Below, piece by piece: positions 1-11,894 of a stretch of 64,000 nucleotides of DNA. A program made the position numbers and the translations under genes. Origin of the DNA: Curtobacterium flaccumfaciens pv. betae (GTDB lineage Bacteria > Actinomycetota > Actinomycetes > Actinomycetales > Microbacteriaceae); assembly GCF_026241855.1 (NCBI RefSeq), contig NZ_JAPJDC010000001.1:1-64000 (forward strand), read 5' to 3'. The notes below the pieces were generated by a model. It worked only from the letters and a program-made list of their open reading frames with translations, searched no databases and was not told the DNA's origin. The first letter of the stretch is position 1; each line of letters opens with the position of its first letter.

Positions 1-1455
1 ATGACGATGCCGGCCGACCCCGTCGAGGACCTCTGGTCATCCGTACTCGGACTCCTCGCCGAGGACCCCCGCATCACGCCGCAGCTCCACGGGTTCCTGA
101 ACCTCGTCGAGCCGAAGGGCGTGCTCGCCGGCACCCTGTACCTCGAGGTACCGAACGACCTGACCCGGGGCATGCTCGAACAGCGCATCCGCATCCCGAT
201 CACCGAGGCGGTCGCGCGCATCGGTGACGACTCGGTCGCGAACTTCGCGATCACGGTCAACCCCGACATGGCCTCGGAGCCGCGGGTGGACCCGAACGTC
301 CCCGAGTACGCCGAGCCCGTGCAGGAAGCCGTCGAGCAGAGTGCCGCGCCGCGCCAGTACATCGAGGCGCCGTTCGTGCCGAGCCAGATCGACTCTCCCG
401 GCACCAGCGGGCGCCCCGAGTCGCGGCTCAACCCCAAGTACAACTTCGACAACTTCGTCATCGGGTCGTCGAACCGGTTCGCCCACGCCGCAGCGGTCGC
501 CGTCGCCGAGGCACCGGCCAAGGCCTACAACCCGCTCTTCATCTACGGGGACTCCGGGCTGGGCAAGACCCACCTGCTCCACGCCATCGGGCACTACGCC
601 GAGAGCCTCTACCCGGGGATCCGCGTCCGGTACGTGTCGAGCGAGGAGTTCACCAACGACTTCATCAACTCGATCGCGAACAACCGCTCGAACCAGTTCC
701 AGCAGCGGTACCGCGACATCGACATCCTGCTGATCGACGACATCCAGTTCCTGCAGGGGAAGGACTCCACGCAGGAGGCCTTCTTCCACACGTTCAACAC
801 GCTGCACGACCACAACAAGCAGGTCGTCATCACGTCCGACGTCGCGCCGAAGCACCTGACCGGGTTCGAGGACCGGATGCGATCGCGCTTCGAGTGGGGC
901 CTGATCACCGACGTGCAGGCACCCGAGCTCGAGACGCGCATCGCGATCCTCCGCAAGAAGGCACAGTCCGACCACCTGCAGGTGCCCGACGACATCCTCG
1001 AGTTCATGGCGTCGAAGGTGTCGAGCAACATCCGCGAGCTCGAGGGCACCCTGATCCGGGTCACCGCGTTCGCGAGCCTGAACCGGACGGCCGTGGACAT
1101 GGCCCTGGTGCAGACGGTCCTCAAGGACCTGATCACCCTCGACGAGGACAACGTCGTCGCGCCGACGGACATCATCAACCACACCGCGGAGTACTTCAAG
1201 CTCTCCGTCGACGACCTGTACGGGTCGTCCCGCTCCCAGGCGATCGCCACCGCACGACAGATCGCGATGTACCTGTGCCGCGAGCTGACGAGCCTGTCCC
1301 TGCCCAAGATCGGGCAGCTGTTCGGCAACCGCGACCACACCACCGTGATGTACGCGAACAAGAAGATCACCGAGCTGATGAAGGAGCGTCGGTCGATCTA
1401 CAACCAGGTCACCGAGCTCACCAGCCGCATCAAGCAGGACCGCCGCTACCGCTGA
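1..1455 (+). CDS. dnaA: Chromosomal replication initiator DnaA
   Basis: DnaA binds 9-bp DnaA boxes at oriC, oligomerises with ATP and melts the origin. The 484-residue protein shows an N-terminal domain I (about 1-85), a short acidic/proline-containing linker, the AAA+ domain with Walker A GDSGLGKT (183-190) and Walker B LLIDD (243-247), and the C-terminal DNA-binding domain with the DnaA signature GNRDHTTVMYA (442-452). The linker is short compared with Streptomyces DnaA. The gene starts at the first base of the window, so its promoter is not visible. Downstream lies oriC and then dnaN, the usual bacterial order. Confidence 0.99.
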   Translation: MTMPADPVEDLWSSVLGLLAEDPRITPQLHGFLNLVEPKGVLAGTLYLEVPNDLTRGMLEQRIRIPITEAVARIGDDSVANFAITVNPDMASEPRVDPNVPEYAEPVQEAVEQSAAPRQYIEAPFVPSQIDSPGTSGRPESRLNPKYNFDNFVIGSSNRFAHAAAVAVAEAPAKAYNPLFIYGDSGLGKTHLLHAIGHYAESLYPGIRVRYVSSEEFTNDFINSIANNRSNQFQQRYRDIDILLIDDIQFLQGKDSTQEAFFHTFNTLHDHNKQVVITSDVAPKHLTGFEDRMRSRFEWGLITDVQAPELETRIAILRKKAQSDHLQVPDDILEFMASKVSSNIRELEGTLIRVTAFASLNRTAVDMALVQTVLKDLITLDEDNVVAPTDIINHTAEYFKLSVDDLYGSSRSQAIATARQIAMYLCRELTSLSLPKIGQLFGNRDHTTVMYANKKITELMKERRSIYNQVTELTSRIKQDRRYR

Positions 1456-1862
1456 GATCGGCCCGTTCCCGGCCCCATCCACCATCTGAGACGGTTCCAT
1501 GGGCCGGAGTTCTCACAGTGTGGATAGCCTGTGGATAACTGTGGAGGACACGCCGCCCGGTTGTACACAGGTGGGGGGTCACCTGTGGAGACTGGGGATG
1601 GAAGTGGATAGATGAGATTCATTCATCCCGTTAACGCTCACACACCGCTCACAAGTCACAAGCGTGCAGTTCCCTACTGCGGAGCGGGATGCACAGGGTT
1701 ATCCACAGTGTGCACAGGCGTTAACACCATTACTCCTGGTTAACGATCAATCTCTGCGGGACAACCTTGTGGACGGCGGGATGACAAGAAATCCGGCCCC
1801 CGTCCGCCTGTGCCAGAATGGGGCGGCCGGACAGTCCAAGCCGATCGACAGGGGTTCCAGCT
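1456..1862. other. oriC: oriC: dnaA-dnaN intergenic region with DnaA boxes
   Basis: This 407-bp non-coding stretch between dnaA and dnaN carries perfect DnaA boxes TGTGGATAA at 1530-1538 and TTATCCACA at 1699-1707, a one-mismatch box TGTGGATAG at 1519-1527 and weaker relatives (for example AGTGGATAG at 1603-1611). Local AT-richer tracts containing GTTAAC occur near 1630 and 1719-1745 and could be the unwinding element. Position, box content and neighbours agree with an actinobacterial chromosomal origin. The dnaN promoter must also lie here. Confidence 0.92.
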
Positions 1863-3008
1863 GTGAAGTTCGAGGTCAACCGGGACGTCTTCTCCGAAGC
1901 CGTCTCCTTCGCAGTGAAGCTCCTCCCGCAGCGCACGACCCTCCCGATCCTCTCGGGCGTCCTGATCCACGCCGACGGAGATCGTCTGACGCTCTCGTCG
2001 TTCGACTACGAGGTGTCGGCGCAGACGTCCATCTCGGCCCAGATCGACGAGCCGGGCACGGTCCTGGTCTCCGGTCGACTGCTGAACGACATCGCGAGCC
2101 GGCTGCCGAACGCCCCCGTGTCGTTCACCACCGAGGACGCCAAGATCTCCGTCTCCTGCGGCTCGGCGCACTTCACGTTGCTGTCCATGCCGGTCGAGGA
2201 GTACCCGACGCTGCCGGAGATCGGGCCGCAGACCGGTGTGATCCCCGGCGACGCGTTCTCCGAAGCGGTGTCCCAGGTCGCCGTCGCCGCCAGCCGCGAC
2301 GACGTGACCCCCGTCATCACGGGCGTGCAGCTCGAGGTCGGCGACAACGACCTCTCCCTCATCGCCACGGACCGCTACCGTGTCGCCGTCCGCACCATCG
2401 CGTGGGACTCCGGCCGAGTCGGCTCGGACCCCCTGCACGCACTGGTCCCGGCCCGCACCCTGCAGGAGGTCGGCCGCACGTTCGGTTCGGCGTCCACGGT
2501 GTCGGTCTCGATCAGTGGCAACTCCGACCGCGAGCTCATCGCGTTCCACGCCGACGACAAGACCGTGACGTCGTTGCTCATCAAGGGCAACTACCCGCCG
2601 GTCCGTCGGCTCTTCCCCGAGACCGTCAACGACCACGCGGTGATCAACACCGCGGAGCTCGTCGAGGCGGTCCGACGGGTCTCCCTCGTCCTGGAGCGCG
2701 AAGCGGCGCTCCGGTTCTCCTTCACGGTCGACGGGCTCACGCTCGAGGCGATCGGATCCGAACAAGCGCAGGCGTCAGAGTCGATCAGTGCGTTGTTGAC
2801 CGGCGAGGAAACGGTGGTCTCGTTGAAGCCCGCCTTCCTCCTGGACGGACTGAACGCGGTGCACTCCGAGTTCGTCCGCATCTCCTTCACCAAGACGGAG
2901 AACCCCAACAAGCCGGGCCCGGTGCTGATCACCGGCCAGACTTCGCAAGAGGCCGCAGCGACCGATGGATACCGGTACCTGCTGCAGCCGAACCTGCTGC
3001 TGCGATAG
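1863..3008 (+). CDS. dnaN: DNA polymerase III beta sliding clamp
   Basis: The beta clamp is a ring-shaped dimer that tethers DNA polymerase III to DNA. I place the start at the GTG at 1863 (381 aa) because it gives the family N-terminus MKFEVNRDVF and has an AGGGG ribosome site about 10 nt upstream; an upstream in-frame ATG would add 15 residues lying in oriC. The protein spans the three repeated clamp domains at normal length. It follows oriC and precedes gnd by 71 bp, a conserved order in Actinobacteria. Confidence 0.98.
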   Translation: MKFEVNRDVFSEAVSFAVKLLPQRTTLPILSGVLIHADGDRLTLSSFDYEVSAQTSISAQIDEPGTVLVSGRLLNDIASRLPNAPVSFTTEDAKISVSCGSAHFTLLSMPVEEYPTLPEIGPQTGVIPGDAFSEAVSQVAVAASRDDVTPVITGVQLEVGDNDLSLIATDRYRVAVRTIAWDSGRVGSDPLHALVPARTLQEVGRTFGSASTVSVSISGNSDRELIAFHADDKTVTSLLIKGNYPPVRRLFPETVNDHAVINTAELVEAVRRVSLVLEREAALRFSFTVDGLTLEAIGSEQAQASESISALLTGEETVVSLKPAFLLDGLNAVHSEFVRISFTKTENPNKPGPVLITGQTSQEAAATDGYRYLLQPNLLLR

Positions 3009-3079
3009 GCGCAACAGGCAACCTGCGCTGGCGCACACCACCGGCAGCATCAGCGCGACGACGAACAGAAGAGGAAATC

Positions 3080-3967
3080 ATGCACATCGGTCTTGTCGGC
3101 CTTGGTCGCATGGGCAACAACATGCGTGCCCGTCTCCGCAACGCAGGTATCGAGGTCACCGGGTACGACGCCAACCCCGCCGTCTCGGACGTCGCCGACC
3201 TCGGCGCCCTCGCCGCTGCCCTCCCGGAGGGCAAGCGTCTTGTGTGGGTCATGGTCCCGCACGGCAAGATCACCGACGACGTGATCACCGACCTGGCCGG
3301 CGTCCTCGGCGAGGGCGACCTGGTCATCGACGGTGGCAACTCGAAGTGGCTGGACGACACGACGCACGCCGAGCAGCTCGGTGCGCGCGGCATCCGCTAC
3401 ATGGACGTCGGCGTCTCCGGTGGCGTCTGGGGCAAGGACAACGGCTACGGCCTCATGGTCGGCGGTGACGCCGCGGACGTCGAGTTCGCGATGCCCGTGT
3501 TCGACGCCCTGCGTCCCGAGGGTCCCCGCGAAGAAGGCTTCTCGCACGCCGGCCCGATCGGCGCCGGCCACTACGCGAAGATGGTCCACAACGGCATCGA
3601 GTACGCGATCATGCAGGCGTACGGCGAGGGCTACGAGCTCCTCGAGGCCAAGGACCTGATCACCGACGTCCCCGCCGTGTTCGCCGGCTGGCAGCGTGGA
3701 ACGGTCGTCCGTTCCTGGCTGCTGGACCTGATGGTGCTCGCGCTGAACGAGGACCCGAAGCTCGACGAGCTCGAGGGCTACGTCGAGGACTCGGGCGAGG
3801 GCCGCTGGACGCTGGAAGAGGGCATCGAGCTCGCCGTGCCGATGCCGGCGCTCTCGGCGTCGATCTTCGCGCGCTTCGTCTCGCGCCAGGGCAGCGCCTC
3901 GCCGACGATGAAGGCCGTCGCGGCGCTCCGCAACCAGTTCGGCGGTCACGCCGTCAAGAAGTCCTAG
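3080..3967 (+). CDS. gnd: 6-phosphogluconate dehydrogenase (decarboxylating), short form
   Basis: Oxidatively decarboxylates 6-phosphogluconate to ribulose 5-phosphate in the pentose phosphate pathway. The 295-residue protein belongs to the short, generally NAD-preferring GntZ/YqeC-type group rather than the 470-residue form. Visible motifs are the Rossmann loop GLGRMG (7-12), GGNSKW (85-90) and the catalytic HYAK segment (H164-K167). The ATG at 3080 has a GAGGAA ribosome site 3-8 nt upstream. Its placement between dnaN and recF is typical of Actinobacteria and may reflect shared transcription rather than shared function. Confidence 0.96.
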   Translation: MHIGLVGLGRMGNNMRARLRNAGIEVTGYDANPAVSDVADLGALAAALPEGKRLVWVMVPHGKITDDVITDLAGVLGEGDLVIDGGNSKWLDDTTHAEQLGARGIRYMDVGVSGGVWGKDNGYGLMVGGDAADVEFAMPVFDALRPEGPREEGFSHAGPIGAGHYAKMVHNGIEYAIMQAYGEGYELLEAKDLITDVPAVFAGWQRGTVVRSWLLDLMVLALNEDPKLDELEGYVEDSGEGRWTLEEGIELAVPMPALSASIFARFVSRQGSASPTMKAVAALRNQFGGHAVKKS

Positions 3968-3998
3968 GACTTCCCGGGGGAACCCGGACTCGGCCCGC

Positions 3999-5318
3999 GT
4001 GCACGTCGACCATCTCCAACTGACCGACTTCCGGAACTACCGGGAGGCGGACGTCGACCTCGCACGCGGGCCGAACCTGTTCGTCGGGCGCAACGGACAG
4101 GGCAAGACCAACCTGGTCGAGGCGATCGGGTACCTCTCCACGCTCGGCTCGCACCGCGTCCCCACCGACGCGGCCCTCGTCCGTCAGGGATGCGACGCCG
4201 CGATCGTCCGTGCAAGGCTCGCCCACGAGGAACGCAGCATCCTCGCCGAGGTGCAGATCAACCGCACCGGCGCGAACCGTGCGCAGGTGAACCGCTCCGC
4301 GATCAAGCCGCGCGAGCTGCCGCGCTACTGCACGAGCGTGCTCTTCGCGCCGGAGGACCTGGCGCTCGTCCGAGGCGAGCCGGCCGGTCGGCGCCGGATG
4401 CTCGACGAGCTGCTCGGCCAGATCGCGCCTCGGATGCAGGGCGTGCTCGCCGACTACGACCGCACGCTCCGCCAGCGGAACACCCTGCTCAAGTCAGCCC
4501 GTGCCACCGGCGCGAAGGCGAACGCCCTGTCGACGCTCGACGTCTGGGACGACCGGCTCGTCGGACTCGGCGCCGAGATCGTCGCGGCCCGTGACCACCT
4601 GACCCGGCGGCTCGCACCCTTCGTGGCCGAGGCCTACGCGACCGTCGCCGGCGAGCACCACGACGCCTCGATCACCGGTGTCCTGTCGATCCGCGGTGGC
4701 GACCCCGAGTCGGCGGCGGCCACCGATCCCGTCCTCGGGACCCCCGACGAGCCCGTCACGGTCGCGTCGGCGGCCGAGGCCTTCGCCGCCGCGCTCGAGC
4801 GACGTCGCCGGGACGAACTCGATCGCGGGCTCACCCTCGTCGGACCGCACCGGGACGACGTTCTGTTCCAGCTCAACGGGTTACCGGCACGGGGGTACGC
4901 CAGCCACGGCGAATCCTGGTCCTTCGCGCTGGCCATCCAGCTCGCGAGCGCCTCGATCCTGCGTGCGGAGTCGAACCTCGGCGACCCGATCATCATCCTC
5001 GACGACGTCTTCGCCGAGCTCGACGAATCGCGTCGGGAGCGACTGGCGAACGCCGTCGCCGACTACGAGCAGGTGCTCATCACGGCCGCGGTGTTCGGCG
5101 ACGTGCCCCCGAAGCTGGCGGCGCACACCGTGCGGATCGAGGCGGGCACGATCGTGACCGACGAGGCGGACGCGATCCGGGCCTCCAGTCCGGCGACGGA
5201 CCCGACGGACGCCACGGACGCCACCGGCACAACGGACCCGACAGACCCGACGGACGCCGCCGACCCGACGGACGCCACCGGCACCCCCGACCCGACCCCC
5301 GCCGAAGCCGACGCCTGA
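3999..5318 (+). CDS. recF: DNA replication/repair protein RecF with a low-complexity tail
   Basis: RecF is an SMC-like ATPase that helps load RecA at gaps through RecR/RecO. It shows Walker A GRNGQGKT (about 30-37), the ABC-type signature region and a Walker B ILDDVFAELD (about 333-342). The start is GTG at 3999, giving MHVDHLQLTDFRNY. At 439 residues it is longer than the usual 370-400; the excess is a tail from about residue 395 made of Asp-Pro-Thr/Asp-Ala-Thr repeats, acidic and probably disordered. The stop overlaps the next start (TGATG), so it is co-translated with dciA. Confidence 0.97.
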   Translation: MHVDHLQLTDFRNYREADVDLARGPNLFVGRNGQGKTNLVEAIGYLSTLGSHRVPTDAALVRQGCDAAIVRARLAHEERSILAEVQINRTGANRAQVNRSAIKPRELPRYCTSVLFAPEDLALVRGEPAGRRRMLDELLGQIAPRMQGVLADYDRTLRQRNTLLKSARATGAKANALSTLDVWDDRLVGLGAEIVAARDHLTRRLAPFVAEAYATVAGEHHDASITGVLSIRGGDPESAAATDPVLGTPDEPVTVASAAEAFAAALERRRRDELDRGLTLVGPHRDDVLFQLNGLPARGYASHGESWSFALAIQLASASILRAESNLGDPIIILDDVFAELDESRRERLANAVADYEQVLITAAVFGDVPPKLAAHTVRIEAGTIVTDEADAIRASSPATDPTDATDATGTTDPTDPTDAADPTDATGTPDPTPAEADA

Positions 5319-5818
5319 TGCCGAAGCCCCGCAAGCCCACCGAGCCCTCGCAGGTGTACCGACACCTGCGCGCGGTGTTCGGCGACCCGTCCAAGCGCGG
5401 CACCGATGCCCGCCGCCGCCGTGCCCGCGAGTTCGACGCCGACACCGTGCCGTACGGGCGCGGCCGCGAGCCGAAGGGCCTCGCCGACATCGTCGGTTCG
5501 CTCGCCCAGGAGCTGGGCTGGACGGAACCCCTCGCCCGTTCCGAGCTCTTCGTGGACTGGCCGAGCGTGGTCGGCGAGGAGCTGGCGAAGCACTCCCGAC
5601 CGGTCACCATCGAGGACGGCGCCCTGGTCATCCGGTGCGACTCGACGGCCTGGGCGACCCAGCTCCGACTCATGCGTGCGACGGTCACGACGACCATCGC
5701 GGAACGGCACCCAGAAGCCGGCGTCGAGTCGATCAGGGTTTCCGGCCCGGACGCCCCCACGTGGAAACGCGGCCCCAGGACGGTCCAGGGGCGCGGTCCT
5801 CGCGACACCTACGGTTGA
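5318..5818 (+). CDS. dciA: DciA family (DUF721) replication protein
   Basis: DUF721 proteins of the DciA type assist the replicative helicase DnaB in bacteria lacking DnaC/DnaI; this role is established for the family, not shown here. The 166-residue protein has a basic N-terminus, an Arg-rich stretch near residues 30-40 and the conserved DUF721 core ending in a VRVSGP-like segment. Its ATG shares one base with the recF stop, and it sits in the recF-dciA-gyrB order seen across Actinobacteria. A terminator-like hairpin (5869-5890) follows. Confidence 0.9.
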   Translation: MPKPRKPTEPSQVYRHLRAVFGDPSKRGTDARRRRAREFDADTVPYGRGREPKGLADIVGSLAQELGWTEPLARSELFVDWPSVVGEELAKHSRPVTIEDGALVIRCDSTAWATQLRLMRATVTTTIAERHPEAGVESIRVSGPDAPTWKRGPRTVQGRGPRDTYG

Positions 5819-5868
5819 GGCGACGAAATCATCCTGGAGTGCCAGAAAAGCCCGTCTGAGGGGCAGAT

Positions 5869-7955
<2,087 letters not shown>

Positions 7956-8069
7956 CGGCCAGGAGGCGCGGCGTGAGCCGCGTCGACCAGTCCTGACCAC
8001 CTGTGGTCGCGCCCGGCGCGACCAACGGAACCACAGCCTCCAGGCTGTCCAGAAAGGGAACGAAGCCAC

Positions 8070-10727
8070 ATGGCTGACGACAACGAGAACGGCGCCGACG
8101 AGCTGCCCGAGATCGTCCACGGCGACAGCGGGGACATCGTCGTCTCCGGTGACCGCATCTCGCAGGTCGACCTGCAGCTCGAGATGCAGCGCTCGTACCT
8201 CGACTACGCGATGTCGGTCATCGTCGGTCGTGCCCTGCCGGAGGTCCGCGACGGCCTCAAGCCGGTGCACCGCCGTGTGATCTACGCGATGTTCGACGGC
8301 GGCTACCGCCCGGACCGTGCGTTCTCGAAGTGCTCCCGCGTCGTCGGTGACGTCATGGGTCAGTTCCACCCGCACGGTGACTCGGCGATCTACGACGCCC
8401 TCGTCCGCCTGGTGCAGCCGTGGTCGCTCCGGTACCCGCTCGCGCTCGGCCAGGGCAACTTCGGTTCGCCGGGCAACGACGGTGCCGCCGCCCCGCGGTA
8501 CACCGAGACGAAGATGGCGCCGCTCGCGCTCGAGATGGTCCGCGACATCGACGAGGACACCGTCGACTTCCAGGACAACTACGACGGCCGCACCCAGGAG
8601 CCGGCGATCCTGCCGGCCCGGTTCCCGAACCTGCTCGTCAACGGCTCGGTCGGCATCGCGGTCGGCATGGCCACGAACATCCCGCCGCACAACCTGCGCG
8701 AGGTCGCCGAGGGTGCCAAGTGGGCGCTCGACAACCCCGATGCCACCCGCGAAGAGCTGCTCGCCGCGCTCATGCAGCGCATCAAGGGCCCGGACTTCCC
8801 GACCGGTGCGCAGGTGCTCGGCACGAAGGGCATCCAGGACGCCTACCGAACCGGCCGTGGCTCGATCACGATGCGGGCCGTCGTCTCGGTGGAGGAGATC
8901 CAGGGTCGCACCTGCCTCGTCGTCACCGAGCTGCCGTACCAGGTCAACCCGGACAACCTGGCGATCAAGATCGCCGAGCTGGTCAAGGACGGCAAGCTCG
9001 CCGGTGTCGCCGACATCCGTGACGAGACCTCCGGTCGCACCGGGCAGCGCCTGGTGATCGTGCTGAAGCGCGACGCCGTTGCCAAGGTCGTGCTGAACAA
9101 CCTGTACAAGCACACCCAGCTGCAGGAGAACTTCGGCGCGAACATGCTCGCGATCGTCGACGGGGTGCCCCGCACCCTGCCGCTCGACGGCTTCATCTCG
9201 GCGTGGGTCGCGCACCAGGTCGACGTCATCGTCCGCCGCACGCAGTTCCGTCTGCGCGAGGCCGAGAAGCGCGCCCACATCCTGCGCGGCTACCTGGCCG
9301 CGCTCGACGCCCTCGACGAGGTCATCGCGCTCATCCGTCGCTCGCCCGACGTCGAAGAGGCCCGCACCGGCCTGATGGACCTGCTGTCCGTCGACGAGAT
9401 CCAGGCGCGCGCGATCCTCGAGCTGCAGCTCCGTCGTCTCGCCGCCCTCGAGCGTCAGAAGATCCACGACGAGGCCGAAGAGCTCGAGCGCAAGATCGCC
9501 GACTTCCAGGACATCCTCGGGTCGGAGAGCCGTCAGCGCTCGATCATCCGCGACGAGCTGAGCGAGATCGTCGACCGCTTCGGCGACGACCGCCGTACCG
9601 AGATCATGTTCGGCTACGACGGCGACATGTCGATGGAAGACCTGATCCCCGAAGAGGAGATGGTCGTCACCATCACCCGCGGTGGCTACGTCAAGCGCAC
9701 GCGCAGCGACCAGTACCGCTCGCAGCACCGCGGTGGCCGAGGTGTCCGTGGCGCCCAGCTCCGCGCGGACGACATCGTCGAGCACTTCTTCGTCACGACG
9801 ACGCACCACTGGCTCCTGTTCCTCACCGATCAGGGCCGGGTCTACCGCGCGAAGGCGTACGAGCTGCAGGAAGCCGGCCGCGACGCGAAGGGCCAGCACG
9901 TCGCGAACCTCCTCGCGATGCAGCCCGACGAGCAGATCCAGCAGGTGCTCGACATCCGCGACTACGAGGTCGCGCAGTACCTGGTCCTCGCGACCGAGCA
10001 CGGCCTGGTGAAGAAGACCGCGCTCACCGAGTACGACACGAACCGCACCGGCGGCATCATCGCGATCAACCTGCGCGACGGCGACAAGCTCCGCCAGGCG
10101 CTGCTCGTCGACGAGCACGACGACCTGCTCCTGGTGTCCCGCCAGGGCATGTCGCTCCGGTTCACGGCGACGAACGACACCCTGCGTCCGATGGGTCGCT
10201 CGACCTCGGGCGTGAAGGGCATGTCCTTCCGCGACGGCGACTCGCTGCTCGCAGCCCGAGTCGTGTCCGACGACGGCTACGTCTGGGTGATGACCGAGGG
10301 TGGCTACGCCAAGCGCACCGCGGTCGACCAGTACCGCGTGCAGGGCCGTGGTGGTCTGGGCATCAAGGTGGCCAAGTTGGCGGTCGACCGAGGCGATCTT
10401 GTGGGCGCTCTCATCGTCGGCGAGGACGACGAGGTGCTCGTCGTGCTGCAATCGGGCAAGGTGGTAAGGTCTGCCGTGGCCGAGGTCCCTGCCAAGGGCC
10501 GTGACACGATGGGCGTCGTCTTCGCGAGGTTTGCGGAGAACGACCGGATCATCGCGGTGGCCCGGAACACCGAGCGGAACCTGGACGACCAGGACGACGC
10601 CGAGATCGAGCCCGCGGGCCCGGTGGAGACGGTCAGCCCTGCCGAAGCGGCCCCGGATTCCACTGATCCCATCGACACCGAGCCCGTCGCAGACGAGGCC
10701 GGAGAGGACCAGTCAAGCAATGAGTAG
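8070..10727 (+). CDS. gyrA: DNA gyrase subunit A
   Basis: DNA-cleaving subunit of gyrase. The catalytic tyrosine is Y144 in PRYTE. The quinolone-resistance region keeps the usual [11 protein letters not shown] segment. The winged-helix and tower domains are followed by the C-terminal beta-pinwheel with repeated GGYVKRT/GGYAKRT blades. It is 885 residues long with an acidic, Pro/Asp/Glu-rich tail of about 45 residues. Start ATG at 8070 follows an AGAAAGGGA ribosome site. The last 8 bp overlap the next gene, so the two are translationally coupled. Confidence 0.98.
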   Translation: MADDNENGADELPEIVHGDSGDIVVSGDRISQVDLQLEMQRSYLDYAMSVIVGRALPEVRDGLKPVHRRVIYAMFDGGYRPDRAFSKCSRVVGDVMGQFHPHGDSAIYDALVRLVQPWSLRYPLALGQGNFGSPGNDGAAAPRYTETKMAPLALEMVRDIDEDTVDFQDNYDGRTQEPAILPARFPNLLVNGSVGIAVGMATNIPPHNLREVAEGAKWALDNPDATREELLAALMQRIKGPDFPTGAQVLGTKGIQDAYRTGRGSITMRAVVSVEEIQGRTCLVVTELPYQVNPDNLAIKIAELVKDGKLAGVADIRDETSGRTGQRLVIVLKRDAVAKVVLNNLYKHTQLQENFGANMLAIVDGVPRTLPLDGFISAWVAHQVDVIVRRTQFRLREAEKRAHILRGYLAALDALDEVIALIRRSPDVEEARTGLMDLLSVDEIQARAILELQLRRLAALERQKIHDEAEELERKIADFQDILGSESRQRSIIRDELSEIVDRFGDDRRTEIMFGYDGDMSMEDLIPEEEMVVTITRGGYVKRTRSDQYRSQHRGGRGVRGAQLRADDIVEHFFVTTTHHWLLFLTDQGRVYRAKAYELQEAGRDAKGQHVANLLAMQPDEQIQQVLDIRDYEVAQYLVLATEHGLVKKTALTEYDTNRTGGIIAINLRDGDKLRQALLVDEHDDLLLVSRQGMSLRFTATNDTLRPMGRSTSGVKGMSFRDGDSLLAARVVSDDGYVWVMTEGGYAKRTAVDQYRVQGRGGLGIKVAKLAVDRGDLVGALIVGEDDEVLVVLQSGKVVRSAVAEVPAKGRDTMGVVFARFAENDRIIAVARNTERNLDDQDDAEIEPAGPVETVSPAEAAPDSTDPIDTEPVADEAGEDQSSNE

Positions 10728-11127
10728 TGTCGCCGAGAAGCTCCAGAAGAAGGCGAAGCGACCCGTCGGCACCCGCCAGGTGCGGTTGCGGCTGGTCTAC
10801 GTCGACTTCTGGTCGATGGTGAAGCTCAGCTTCCTCATCGCCCTGGCCGGCAGCATCGTGATCGTGGTCGCCACGGCACTGGTGTGGGTCATCCTGAACC
10901 AGACGGGTGTGTTCACCCAGGTCGACGCCCTGTTGAAGGACGTCACCGGGCAGAACAGTTACTCGATCATGGACCAGTTCTCGCTGGGCCAGGTCCTCGG
11001 GTTCTCCATCGTCGTGGGCATCCTCAACGTGGTCGTCGGGACCGTGCTCGGCGCCATCGTGAGCGTGCTCTACAACCTCAGTGTGCGGATCACGGGCGGT
11101 CTGCTCGTGGGCTTCACGAACAACTGA
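10720..11127 (+). CDS. DUF3566 membrane protein downstream of gyrA
   Basis: A 135-residue protein with a basic N-terminal tail and two predicted membrane segments (about residues 32-58 and 88-115), matching the DUF3566 family found after gyrA throughout Actinobacteria. Function is unknown. The ATG at 10720 overlaps the gyrA stop by 8 bp in another frame; the longer upstream frame lies wholly within gyrA and is not used. The link to gyrA is conserved synteny and coupling, not demonstrated partnership. Confidence 0.9.
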   Translation: MSSVAEKLQKKAKRPVGTRQVRLRLVYVDFWSMVKLSFLIALAGSIVIVVATALVWVILNQTGVFTQVDALLKDVTGQNSYSIMDQFSLGQVLGFSIVVGILNVVVGTVLGAIVSVLYNLSVRITGGLLVGFTNN

Positions 11128-11202
11128 CACACCCGGGCCGGATGGGCCCACTGCTCGATTTCGTTCCGGCGGGATCGTACGGTAGGCTTTCATCCGGTCT
11201 GA

Positions 11203-11279
11203 GGGGCTATAGCTCAGGCGGTTAGAGCGCTTCGCTGATAACGAAGAGGTCCAAGGTTCAAGTCCTTGTAGCCCCACCA
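11203..11279 (+). tRNA. ileT: tRNA-Ile (anticodon GAT)
   Basis: A full cloverleaf is readable: acceptor GGGGCTA/TAGCCCC, D arm, anticodon stem CTTCG/CGAAG with loop CTGATAA (anticodon GAT), T arm with GTTCAAG, discriminator A and an encoded CCA. Position after gyrA together with tRNA-Ala is typical for Actinobacteria. Confidence 0.98.
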
Positions 11280-11335
11280 GTTCTCCGGAACAGCACGACA
11301 ATTCCATCCCGTCGCCGAGCACCTCGGTGGCACTC

Positions 11336-11408
11336 GGGGCCTTAGCTCAGTTGGTAGAGCGCCTGCTTTGCAAGCAGGATGTCGGGAGTTCGATTCTCCC
11401 AGGCTCCA
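11336..11408 (+). tRNA. alaT: tRNA-Ala (anticodon TGC)
   Basis: Cloverleaf with acceptor GGGGCCT/AGGCTCC (one G-T pair), anticodon stem CCTGC/GCAGG around loop TTTGCAA (anticodon TGC), and T loop TTCGATT. CCA is not encoded (the genomic bases after the discriminator A are CT). It lies 56 bp after tRNA-Ile. Confidence 0.98.
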
Positions 11409-11416
11409 CTCGCATC

Positions 11417-11454
11417 AGCCCCTGGTTGCCGACTTCGTCGTCTGCCCAGGGGCT
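11417..11454 (+). terminator. Terminator-like hairpin after tRNA-Ala
   Basis: Arms AGCCCCTGG (11417-11425) and CCAGGGGCT (11446-11454) form a 9-bp stem with a 20-nt loop, 9 bp after the tRNA. It probably ends the tRNA transcript. Confidence 0.65.
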
Positions 11455-11848
11455 TCGTTCTGTGCCCGTGCGCGCCGCCGCCCCTGCGGCGCGATCGTCG
11501 CGGGGAGGCCGGTCGTCGTGTTTGTCTGCGCGCCTTCGGCGACGCGCCGCTCCGCGGTGGTCGGGTCCGCTACTCCGGGACGCTTTGGTCAAGTGGTCAC
11601 GACATCCGCGTCATCGTCTTCGAGTGGTCACGACGTGCCGCGTGCGTGGTGGCGTGGTGGCACGAACGGTCGTCTGCGGGCCGCCTGGGCGACGGGTTGC
11701 GACCTCTCGGCGGCGTTCCCGGGGCGCGTGGCGTGACTGCGCGGCGGACGGGAGGCGCGGGGCCAGGCCGGCGCGGGCCTCCAGGCCGGTGGTTGGGCGC
11801 GTTCAGGGCACGCGGCGTGTGGGGCGGCAGATGCCAGCCCGAGAACGA
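11455..11848. other. Non-coding stretch with a degenerate palindromic repeat copy
   Basis: No convincing gene: the open frames here are long only because of high GC and show no recognisable protein. It holds a direct repeat GTGGTCACGAC (near 11592 and 11620) and, at 11745-11765, a 16-base exact match to one arm of the perfect palindrome at 32801-32854, followed by an imperfect opposite arm (about 11769-11785). Confidence 0.5.
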
Positions 11849-11880
11849 CGAAGGGCCCCGGCAACAGCCGGGGCCCTTCG
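11849..11880 (-). terminator. Strong bidirectional-looking terminator hairpin
   Basis: A perfect 14-bp stem (11849-11862 with 11867-11880, core GGGCCCCGGC) closed by AACA lies 14 bp after the stop of the leftward gene at 11895. It is the likely end of that transcript and could block readthrough from the tRNAs. Confidence 0.85.
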
Positions 11881-11894
11881 TACGAACCGGGAGG

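Noticed and set aside
11409..11894. Several overlapping frames after tRNA-Ala
   Set aside because: None has a start signal, a family match or protein-like composition; the region is better explained by hairpins and repeats.
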